From Acanthopleuribacter pedis (GTDB lineage Bacteria > Acidobacteriota > Holophagae > Acanthopleuribacterales > Acanthopleuribacteraceae): a stretch of DNA of 64,000 bases. Made by a program: the position numbers and the translations under genes. Shown piece by piece: positions 17,303-24,702 of the stretch. The notes beneath the pieces are model-generated. The model made no database searches, had not been told where the DNA came from, and saw only the letters and a program-made list of their open reading frames with translations. Positions within the stretch are counted from its first letter, which is position 1; each line of letters opens with the position of its first letter. Location: NCBI RefSeq assembly GCF_017377855.1, contig NZ_JAFREP010000038.1, forward strand, positions 32,431 to 96,430, given 5' to 3'.

Positions 17303-18184
17303 ATGATTTCTTCCCGTGATTCTGGTTTAAGCGCGGAGCCACAACCCCATTTGTTTCAAAAGCACCTCCCCGTCATTGATGCCGTGGTCCGACTCGTTGC
17401 CAAACGTCAAAAGGTCGGCCCGGATGAGCTGGATGATTTTCGCGCGGATGTCCACCTCAAATTGCTCGAGGAAAACTGCCGCGTCCTGCGTGGTTTTCGC
17501 GGCTCAGCCACCCTGAAGACGTTTTTGATCGGCGTGGTGACCCATTTTTTGATCAACCGTCGCGAAAAAGCTTGGGGCAAATGGCGCCCTTGTCAGGCGA
17601 GCAAAGATGCCGGGCCCGAGGCCGTTTTGTTGGAGCAATGGGTGGTTCGCGACGGGCTGAGCCACGCCGAGGCGCGTACCCGTCTGGCGGTGAACCACGG
17701 GGTCGCGCTGGATGATGCGCGTTTCGAGGCCTTGACCGCTTTATTCGCCGCCAAAACGCGACGTCGTGAGGTGGATCCCGCGCTATTGGAAGCGACGGTT
17801 GCCGACGATCCCCACGGCGAAACCGCCCTGCTCCGTGACGAACAGGCGGAGGGTCAGGCGGCGGTCACCCGGGTGTTGCACGCCGCATTGGCCGAACTCT
17901 CCAAACAGGAGCGTTTTTGGTTGCGCCTGCGTTACGCCAAAGGGCTTAAAATCAAAACCATTGCCACCAGGACCGGCACCGAACCGCGCACTTTGTATCG
18001 GCGCTTTGAGCAAATCAACCGACGGCTGCGCCAAGATTTGGAACAGGCGGGATTGTTCAAAGAGACCGTCATGCCCTTGTTGGATGATGCCGGTTTCGTG
18101 TTACACCTCGCCCCGCACCAAGAAATTTTTGAGGCCGAGCTGTCTCATACCCATGAAGCCGAACCGCAAACGGAGCCACGATGA
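17303..18184 (+). CDS. ECF-like RNA polymerase sigma factor
   Basis: A 293-residue protein with sigma-70 region 2-like sequence (DELDDFRADVHLKLLEENCRVLRGFRGSATLKTFLIGVVTHFLINRREK) and a C-terminal region 4-like helix-turn-helix (ELSKQERFWLRLRYAKGLKIKTIATRTGTEPRTLYRRFEQINRRLRQDL). It is longer than a standard ECF factor (~190), with an insertion between regions 2 and 4. ATG 17303 was preferred over TTG 17255 because of GGA upstream. It overlaps the following zinc-finger gene by 4 bases (ATGA), the usual sigma/anti-sigma coupling. The CHAT locus downstream is a possible target. Confidence 0.82.
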   Translation: MISSRDSGLSAEPQPHLFQKHLPVIDAVVRLVAKRQKVGPDELDDFRADVHLKLLEENCRVLRGFRGSATLKTFLIGVVTHFLINRREKAWGKWRPCQASKDAGPEAVLLEQWVVRDGLSHAEARTRLAVNHGVALDDARFEALTALFAAKTRRREVDPALLEATVADDPHGETALLRDEQAEGQAAVTRVLHAALAELSKQERFWLRLRYAKGLKIKTIATRTGTEPRTLYRRFEQINRRLRQDLEQAGLFKETVMPLLDDAGFVLHLAPHQEIFEAELSHTHEAEPQTEPR

Positions 18185-19038
18185 TCGATCCGCCCGAACA
18201 CCATCAACCTGATTTTGAAGCCCTGGCCGCCTTGGCGGACAACCGTCTCGACGCGGCGCGCCGTGAGGTGGTGCTTGCTCACCTGCACGATTGCGCTCAC
18301 TGTACGGATCTGTTCGCGGAAATGGTGGAAACCATGGCGCTCGACGAAGAGGAGGACGAAGCCGTTCCGCCCGACCTAACTACGCCCGTGGTTCCGATTC
18401 AGACGCAAACCCCCCCGCCATCCGCGCGGGGTTTCGCGCCGGGGCTTTGGGTGTTGGCGGCCGCGGTGTTGGCGGCCGGTTTGCTTTTGGTGTTTCGTCC
18501 CGCCGCGGAGCAAACAGCGGAGCGGGGCGCGCTGGTCCAACAGGCTTACCGGCAGGTGGCCGCAATCGATGGAACCCGCCTGTTGCGGTTCCACTATCCC
18601 ACCGCCGCTGAACCGACCACGTTAAAGCAAGCGCGGGGCGTGCGGGGCGGCGGTTCATGGGCGCGGCTCGAGCATGCGCCTTTGTTGCAAACCTTGGCGG
18701 AACTCGCGGCGTTGCTCCAGCAACAACCGGCGGATCACGGCCTGCGCGCCGATTTGGCGGCGGCCAACCTGGCCGCGGGTCGCCTGGACCACGCGTTGGT
18801 GATCGCCGCTGAACTCCCTCGCGACGGTCCCGAATACGGCTTGGTTTTTCTCGCCCGTTACCTGGCGGCCGAGGGCGAGGCGCGCACGGAAGCCTTCCGC
18901 GCTTTCCGCGCCCACGCCGAACAGTTCGACCAAACCCCGTTCCTGGTGTTCAACCTGAGCGTGATGTTGGCGGAACAGGGCGAGCCCGAGGCCGCCGACC
19001 TTTGGCGCGCTCGTTATGAGGCCCTGGCAAAACCCTAA
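18181..19038 (+). CDS. Zinc-finger transmembrane anti-sigma-like protein
   Basis: A 285-residue protein. Residues 32-46 read VLAHLHDCAHCTDLF, the H-x3-C-x2-C zinc motif of ZAS-type anti-sigma factors. An acidic linker (DEEEDEA) and a Pro-rich stretch precede a single membrane segment (LWVLAAAVLAAGLLLVF, about 87-104). The outer ~180 residues are Ala/Leu-rich helices of TPR type (QQQPADHGLRADLAAANLAAGRLDHALVI). The layout implies sequestration of the sigma factor at the membrane and signal input from the periplasmic TPRs. Its stop is 24 bases from the convergent gene at 19063. Confidence 0.8.
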   Translation: MIDPPEHHQPDFEALAALADNRLDAARREVVLAHLHDCAHCTDLFAEMVETMALDEEEDEAVPPDLTTPVVPIQTQTPPPSARGFAPGLWVLAAAVLAAGLLLVFRPAAEQTAERGALVQQAYRQVAAIDGTRLLRFHYPTAAEPTTLKQARGVRGGGSWARLEHAPLLQTLAELAALLQQQPADHGLRADLAAANLAAGRLDHALVIAAELPRDGPEYGLVFLARYLAAEGEARTEAFRAFRAHAEQFDQTPFLVFNLSVMLAEQGEPEAADLWRARYEALAKP

Positions 19039-19062
19039 CATTCCCTCGGCCGACAAAGTGAA

Positions 19063-20130
19063 TCATGTTTCGGTTTCAGTTTCAGATTCGGTTTCGGTTT
19101 CAGATTCGGATGCCGGGGGCGAATCGAGAAAGCTGTCCAGCTTCGCTGGTAAGCAGTTTTTCGCTTCTTGAATCGATGGGTTCATAGACCAGAAGTCCAA
19201 GTTTAAGGTTTCTTCATTGCTGGTAGGGCGCATACGTTTCACCAGCTCCCGTCGTGCTTTGCTTTGGTGGACGATAGGCCGTCTTAGTAGAGGTCCCGGG
19301 GTTTTGGTAAATATGGCTTGGTAGCGATCAGCGGTGCTCCAACCTTCAACCAGTGAATACAGCAATAGAAAATGGTCGCTGTTGGGGGAAGGCTGCGGTT
19401 TACTGATATTGGCAAAAACCAAGTCAATAGGTTGGTTGGTCTTCACCGGTTGAAGCGCCATGGTTTGTGGTGCCTTGCCCTTATTCGTGAGGGGGTTACG
19501 CTTGATTTGGATTGATTTACCGGTAAAGTGGATGGTTGCCACCGTCCAAATCGACATGGGGCGACCGTTTTGCGCGTTAATTGGTGACCACTTTTTCGTT
19601 TTTTTGTCCTCGAACCCCGGACACTGGGTGGTTTCTCCCGTATCGCCCGCCCAGGTGAAATGCGTGGCGCGAATGACGCCGGTTTCGAGTTTGATCCGTG
19701 CACTTAACAAATCCAGAACGCCTGCTTCTTGTGTCTTTAGGATTGCCTTCGCACCTTTGAGATTCCTGGTGTGATCGAGTTCGTTAAAGTCGACCAGCCA
19801 ATCTAGACTGTAGTTGTCGGGGTGGGGGGAGCTATGTTTGGGACCATATCCCCCGGACATATCCAGGCGATCATTACCGCCACACACGGACAACTCATAA
19901 CCGTCACAATCCCAGACCTTTTCTTTTTCGCCGACCCCATTGTTGATTTCCTCAAACGTGCCGTTAGGTTGAGTATCACAAAAAAAGAGGTAAGGATGGT
20001 GTTCGAGATGGTGACCAGCGCCGCGTGTATTTGGTGCAAATCCCCAAAAAGTTTGGTCCGTATCTTTCGCGTCTTTTTCGCGAACAAATAGTAACAAGTC
20101 AACCATGAAAATACGGAGGGTTCCGGGCAT
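19063..20130 (-). CDS. Uncharacterised CHAT-locus protein, paralogue A
   Basis: A 355-residue protein of no recognised family. The start is ATG 20128-20130, preceded by an ideal AAAGGAG. It is a divergent paralogue of the protein at 23465-24463: shared landmarks in the same order are LRIFMVDLL / LKIFMADLL, FAPNT / LAPNT, SLDWLVDFNEL / SLAWLANLSEL, a buried LVFANI / LAFANY near the middle-to-end, and KNCLP close to the C-terminus. No signal peptide or membrane segment. The tail is a low-complexity run of Glu, Ser and Thr encoded by 6-12-bp repeats (19066-19110). It is transcribed away from the CHAT gene, sharing a 164-base intergenic region with it. Confidence 0.7.
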   Translation of the reverse strand: MPGTLRIFMVDLLLFVREKDAKDTDQTFWGFAPNTRGAGHHLEHHPYLFFCDTQPNGTFEEINNGVGEKEKVWDCDGYELSVCGGNDRLDMSGGYGPKHSSPHPDNYSLDWLVDFNELDHTRNLKGAKAILKTQEAGVLDLLSARIKLETGVIRATHFTWAGDTGETTQCPGFEDKKTKKWSPINAQNGRPMSIWTVATIHFTGKSIQIKRNPLTNKGKAPQTMALQPVKTNQPIDLVFANISKPQPSPNSDHFLLLYSLVEGWSTADRYQAIFTKTPGPLLRRPIVHQSKARRELVKRMRPTSNEETLNLDFWSMNPSIQEAKNCLPAKLDSFLDSPPASESETETESETETET

Positions 20131-20217
20131 ATGAAACTCCTTTGTGTACGAGTTTTCAGTGTTTGGCGCGATGATTAGTCGTGTTTTTTTGTTTTGGAGT
20201 ATTTGGTTGTCAGACCA

Positions 20218-20246
20218 TCTATATTTAATGCTGAAAAAACGGTAAA
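20218..20246 (-). promoter_or_regulatory. Candidate sigma-70-type promoter for paralogue A
   Basis: On the minus strand TTTACC (20246-20241) and TATAGA (20223-20218) are separated by 17 bases, each matching 4 of 6 consensus positions. The start codon of paralogue A is about 85 bases downstream. The CHAT gene promoter must lie in the same AT-rich interval, but I could not pick it out. Confidence 0.35.
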
Positions 20247-20294
20247 GTAAAAGTAGAATTTTTATGCAGATCAACCACGAAACAAGGCGGAATC

Positions 20295-23200
20295 ATGGAA
20301 ACCCGCGTTATTCGCGACTTTTCCCCGCGGATTTGGGGAGATGTTACGCGGTTCACCCTGCTCGCGGTTTTGCTGCTTCTACTCGGTTGCACTTGGAGCG
20401 ATCCCGCCGCCACCGAACAGCAGCGTTTTCAGCAGCGCCTCAACGAATTGGCCGCGGGTAACTGGCCGGTGGCCGGCCGCCTCGCGGGGGTGCGGCAAAA
20501 CGGGTTGCGGCGCACCGCCACCGCCGACCCCGTACAGCTTGCCGCGCTGCGCTTGAAGTGGGCCGAATCAGCGAATGAAAGCCAACGTGGTTGTGCGGCC
20601 CTGTTTGATTTACTTGCCGGGAAACCCGAGGCCGTTTTGGGCGAATCCTCGCTTGGCGCCCAACAACAACAGGCGCGCGATGCCGACGACCTCAACCATC
20701 GCGTGGTCGCCCTCATGACGCGGGGGGCTGAACAAGAGAGCTGGTTATCGTGGCATAAGGCCTTGGAAGCCCTGGAAATCGGTTTCGCCCGCGGCTTCGA
20801 TTCCCCGGCCTTACAGACCAATTACGCGCTCGTCCTGCAACAACTGTGGCTCAATCAAGACGCCGAAACCCAATGGCGCAAGGTGTTGGCCGACGAAAGA
20901 GATCCGATCTGGCGCGATGCTGCCGCGACCGCCTTGGCCGATTTGGAAGAACGCAAACGCCTCGGTTCACCCGCCGAGCACCGCGCTCGCCTGGCACGGG
21001 CCTTGGCCGAGAACGATTCCGCCGCGGTAGCCGCCTGGACCCGACAATTTCCCGGCTTGGCCTGGCAATGGCTCGAACAAAGCTTGCTGCTGCCCGACCC
21101 AAATCACGGCGAATCGGCCGCTCGGGCGCGGGCCGCCGCGGTGATCGTCCACGATCCGGCGCGGTTTCGGGTTTGGGGTGATCTGCTGGCCGAACTCGCG
21201 GACAGCGGCACCGTGGCGGAACAAGCCTTGCGTGACCTGCGCGCGCTCAAAGCGGTCGAGGACGGCGACGACGAGCAGTACATGTGCGGGGTATTGGCCG
21301 CCGAGGCCGTCACCGCGCGTTTTCCAGAGGGTTCGGTCTTCTCCGTGCTCGCCCGCTTTTACCTCGCCCGGTGCTTCTACTACCTCAATCAAAAAGCCGA
21401 TGCCGCTCAGCAGGCCGAGTGGGTCGACGGCCCGACCCGTGTCTTGGGTTACCCCACCTTGACGGGCAAGAACCTCGGCCTGCGCGCTATGCTGGCCGGG
21501 CAGCGTGGTGACTGGGCGCGTTTCTATTCGCTGCACCGCGAGGGTCTGCGCCTTTTCAAACATTTGGGAGACCGCCGCAACATCAGCCATTTCCGCGATT
21601 CCGTGGCCGACAGCCTCCATTTCTTCGGGCAGGAACGGCGTGCCTTGGAACAACACACCGCCATCCTTTCGCAATCCGTGTTTTATGCCCGGCCCAAACG
21701 TCGGGCGCTGTTGTACAGTGCTGTTGCCCAGGGTTTGCTCGCCGAGGGCTTGCCCCACGCCGCCGAACGTTTTGCCCAAACCGCCGCGGTCTACCTGGAC
21801 CAACAACACGATTGGTTCGAGTGGTATCGTGCCCGGCGCGAGTTGGCGCGTTGTCGCCGCCAGAAAGGGGACCTTGACGCGGCGCTCGCCTTGCTCGACG
21901 ACACGCTTGGGGTCCTGGCCCGGCACGGGGGGGATCATTGGGCCGTTCAAAACGAGGCCGAATTACTGGCCCAGCGGGGTCATTACCGCTTGGCCGCCAA
22001 CCGTTTGGAAGGGGCTCGCGCGGATTTGACCCGTGCACGGGGCCTGTACGAGGCCGACCAACAGCAGGGCCCCAAGATGTTTCGGATCGGCGCCGCCCTG
22101 GCCCGGTGCGCCAGGGGACTGGGTGACGACGCCGCCGCCTTGCGTTACCTGCGCGAAGAAGTTGACTTGATTGAGGCGCGGCGACCCCGAGCCGTGGATG
22201 AAGTTAAGGTCGGTTTTTTCGACGCCGTGCGCGCGGTTTACGACGATTTAATTCAGCTGCATCTGGACCGCGGCGAAAGCGAGGCCGCCCTGCAGGCCGC
22301 CGAACGCGCGCGGGCCAGGTTCCTGGGTGATCGGGTCGACAACCCCACGGGGACGCTTGATCCGGCCCGGGTTCAATCAGCACTCAAACCCGGCGAAGCG
22401 CTGCTGTTTTACCACGTTTTAGCGGATCGTCTCGCCGTCTGGGTGTTCACCCCCCAAACGCTTGAACACCGGGTTGTGCCCCTATCCGAAACCGATGTCG
22501 CGGCTTTGGTACGTCTGGTTGCAATAGCGCGAAAGCCTGGCCAAGTCCCTGCCGTCAATCGACACAACCACCGGCTTTACCAGTGGTTGTTGGCGCCGAC
22601 CCGCGAAGTCTGGGCGGAGGCGACCACACTCCTTTTCGCTCTCGACGGCCCCTTGTGGCACCTTGCGCCCGCGGGTTTGCGCTTACCCGACGCGCGGGGT
22701 TACTTGGTGAATCGGGTTGAGGTCGCCGTGGTTCCCTCGCTGACCATGTTCCAATTCTTGCGGAAGCAAACACCGCGGCCCTCGACCAACCCCGCGTGTG
22801 TGGTGGGCAATCCTCGTTTCGACCGCCAGTTGTGGCCGTTGTTGCCCTTACCCCACGCCGCGCAAGAGGCGCGTCAGGTCGCCGACCGTCTCAATGGGAC
22901 GCCGCTGATTGGCGCGGCCGCCACCGCCGAAGCCTTTCTACGCGGTGCCCGCGACGCGCGCCTGATTCACTTTGCCGGGCATGCCGTCGTGCAACCGGCC
23001 GATCCCTTGCGTTCCTATCTCTTGCTCTCGCCCAATCCCCACACCGGCTCGGGTGGGACCCTCAGCGCTGCGGACCTCTTCGCCCTAAATTTACCCCAGA
23101 CCCAACTGGTGGTGTTGTCCGGCTGCGATACCGGCGGCCCCCACCAATCGCGTTCCGAGGGCGGCGGCAACCTGGCGCGCCCTTTCTTGACGGCGGGGGT

Positions 23201-23393
23201 GCCCTCGGTGCTGGCCACCCTGGCCCCGCTCCCCGACGACGAAGCGACCGTTGCATTTATGAACCGGTTTTACGATGGCTGGTTGGCGCAAGGTGACCCC
23301 GGTCGGGCTTTGCGTGCCGCCCAAATTGCCGCGATTGAAAACGGGGTTCCCGAAGAAATTTGGGCCTCCTGGCAACTTTTCGGCATGCCCTGA
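20295..23393 (+). CDS. CHAT-domain protease, TPR-containing lipoprotein
   Basis: A 1032-residue protein. Residues 19-32 form a lipoprotein signal (LLAVLLLLLGC, Cys32), so it is probably membrane-anchored outside the cytoplasm. About residues 100-690 are helical TPR-like repeats. The C-terminal ~330 residues are a CHAT caspase-fold peptidase: His896 in HFAGHA and Cys944 in LSGCDTGG form the expected dyad, followed by ARPFLTAGVPSVLATLAPLPDDEATVAFMNRFY. CHAT proteases cleave partner proteins after TPR-sensed activation. It follows the sigma/anti-sigma pair and is flanked by two paralogous unknown proteins, which are candidate substrates or regulators. Confidence 0.9.
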   Translation: METRVIRDFSPRIWGDVTRFTLLAVLLLLLGCTWSDPAATEQQRFQQRLNELAAGNWPVAGRLAGVRQNGLRRTATADPVQLAALRLKWAESANESQRGCAALFDLLAGKPEAVLGESSLGAQQQQARDADDLNHRVVALMTRGAEQESWLSWHKALEALEIGFARGFDSPALQTNYALVLQQLWLNQDAETQWRKVLADERDPIWRDAAATALADLEERKRLGSPAEHRARLARALAENDSAAVAAWTRQFPGLAWQWLEQSLLLPDPNHGESAARARAAAVIVHDPARFRVWGDLLAELADSGTVAEQALRDLRALKAVEDGDDEQYMCGVLAAEAVTARFPEGSVFSVLARFYLARCFYYLNQKADAAQQAEWVDGPTRVLGYPTLTGKNLGLRAMLAGQRGDWARFYSLHREGLRLFKHLGDRRNISHFRDSVADSLHFFGQERRALEQHTAILSQSVFYARPKRRALLYSAVAQGLLAEGLPHAAERFAQTAAVYLDQQHDWFEWYRARRELARCRRQKGDLDAALALLDDTLGVLARHGGDHWAVQNEAELLAQRGHYRLAANRLEGARADLTRARGLYEADQQQGPKMFRIGAALARCARGLGDDAAALRYLREEVDLIEARRPRAVDEVKVGFFDAVRAVYDDLIQLHLDRGESEAALQAAERARARFLGDRVDNPTGTLDPARVQSALKPGEALLFYHVLADRLAVWVFTPQTLEHRVVPLSETDVAALVRLVAIARKPGQVPAVNRHNHRLYQWLLAPTREVWAEATTLLFALDGPLWHLAPAGLRLPDARGYLVNRVEVAVVPSLTMFQFLRKQTPRPSTNPACVVGNPRFDRQLWPLLPLPHAAQEARQVADRLNGTPLIGAAATAEAFLRGARDARLIHFAGHAVVQPADPLRSYLLLSPNPHTGSGGTLSAADLFALNLPQTQLVVLSGCDTGGPHQSRSEGGGNLARPFLTAGVPSVLATLAPLPDDEATVAFMNRFYDGWLAQGDPGRALRAAQIAAIENGVPEEIWASWQLFGMP

Positions 23394-23464
23394 GGGGAAT
23401 TTTTCCCCTTGGTCTGTCTCCTCGGATGTAGCTTGCAAAACAACATCCTTCAAGGAGAGAAAAC

Positions 23465-24463
23465 ATGCCTGATTCCTTTCTGGGATTGGATCGGCGGCGC
23501 ATGGCCGTGCCGTCGGGAACCCAATCCGTCCTCAAGATTTTTATGGCTGATTTGCTGTGCTTTGCACCTGCCGCCGATGGTCGCTCGCTCCAGGTGTTGG
23601 CCCCCAATACCCCGGACGGCGACCAAAAACACGAACCCATCCTGTTTCTCGGCAACGCGCAACGGAGTTCCGGTACGACCAGTCTGCGATGGGGGCCGGA
23701 AGGCTGGCCCCTGGCGGGCTGCACCTTACGCGTGGAAAACGCCTTGGGCGGTCTCGAGCTCAACACCACGCCGTTAAACGGCTTAACCGTTCCGACGCAA
23801 AACGCGACCAGTTTGGCCTGGTTGGCCAACCTCAGCGAACTTCACGGCAACCCTTGCCGGCTCATGGCTGAACCTTTGGCTGTCGCGGCCCGCTTCCCAA
23901 TCACCCAGGGCCGCATTACCGTTTGCGAGCACAGCGTTCATCACAAGGGTAACCAGATCCGCAAGATTCGTTTTAACCGAATCAACCAAGCGAACACGCC
24001 CGCCGCGGCAGTCCCCCGTTGTTATGGGACCATGGTTTTGGCTGAAATCCCCCTGTCAGGTGAAGAAGTCGTTTTGTCACGCACGCCTTTTGACGGCGCC
24101 CCGGTGGAGCGGCTTGTGCTCAAGAAACAGGCCGGCGAAAAAGAGATTGTTCTGGCGTTCGCCAATTACGGTGCCGCGGCTTCCTCGGACCCCCATTCCG
24201 AAAAAAATCACTTTCAGCACTACTATCAAATGGTGGAGACCTCGAGTACCAAAGTGTTTGTTCCCAGCGAAGATCAAAGAATGGTGAACAAAACCAGGAG
24301 CTTGCCCGCGACGCAGCCCTTTGTCCATCCTGTTCTGGCAAACCTGGCCAATCGTCTGGCGCCGATCCATACCGCCGATGCATCGACCAGGGCAAGCATC
24401 ACCGTTCCCGGCTACAGCAAAAATTGTTTGCCGATTGTGGTTGATCCACCCGACGGCGGCTAA
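23465..24463 (+). CDS. Uncharacterised CHAT-locus protein, paralogue B
   Basis: A 332-residue protein with AAGGAG ten bases before the ATG, starting 71 bases after the CHAT stop. It shares ordered landmarks with the protein at 19063-20130 (LKIFMADLL, LAPNT, SLAWLANLSEL, LAFANY, HFQHYYQMVE, KNCLP) but lacks its Glu/Thr tail. It has no signal peptide, membrane segment or recognised catalytic motif, which sits oddly with the CHAT protein being a lipoprotein. Co-orientation with the CHAT and metzincin genes suggests one operon. It could be a protease substrate, inhibitor or secreted product; nothing in the sequence decides this. Confidence 0.7.
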   Translation: MPDSFLGLDRRRMAVPSGTQSVLKIFMADLLCFAPAADGRSLQVLAPNTPDGDQKHEPILFLGNAQRSSGTTSLRWGPEGWPLAGCTLRVENALGGLELNTTPLNGLTVPTQNATSLAWLANLSELHGNPCRLMAEPLAVAARFPITQGRITVCEHSVHHKGNQIRKIRFNRINQANTPAAAVPRCYGTMVLAEIPLSGEEVVLSRTPFDGAPVERLVLKKQAGEKEIVLAFANYGAAASSDPHSEKNHFQHYYQMVETSSTKVFVPSEDQRMVNKTRSLPATQPFVHPVLANLANRLAPIHTADASTRASITVPGYSKNCLPIVVDPPDGG

Positions 24464-24659
24464 TCGGGCAAAAAAGGCGCGTTTGTGATCCTTGCGAGGG
24501 CATGGGGAGTGTCACCCTTTTCCCTAGGTACGCCGAAACCAGGAACCCGCCTAACCCAATAACCCCTTAAAACCGGGATCGCCTACCGCCCGGACCTTTA
24601 CCCACGCCAACCTCGGTTTCCTTCTGAGAAACCCAAGGCATGTCTGTGCCTTCAATCAG

Positions 24660-24676
24660 CCCGCACGGGGTGCGGG
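24660..24676 (+). promoter_or_regulatory. Hairpin before the metzincin start
   Basis: A perfect 7-bp stem CCCGCAC-ggg-GTGCGGG ends about 15 bases before the AAGGGGA ribosome-binding site of the gene starting at 24703. No T-run follows directly. It could act as an mRNA stabiliser or translation control element within the 239-base gap between paralogue B and the protease gene; the rest of that gap shows nothing recognisable. Confidence 0.35.
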
Positions 24677-24702
24677 TTCACCTTCTAAAAAAGGGGATAA
24701 TT

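Noticed and set aside
20131..20274. Longer start for paralogue A with a hydrophobic leader (MICIKILLLLYRFF)
   Set aside because: It looks like a signal sequence, but AAAGGAG before ATG 20130 and alignment with paralogue B start at the shorter form.
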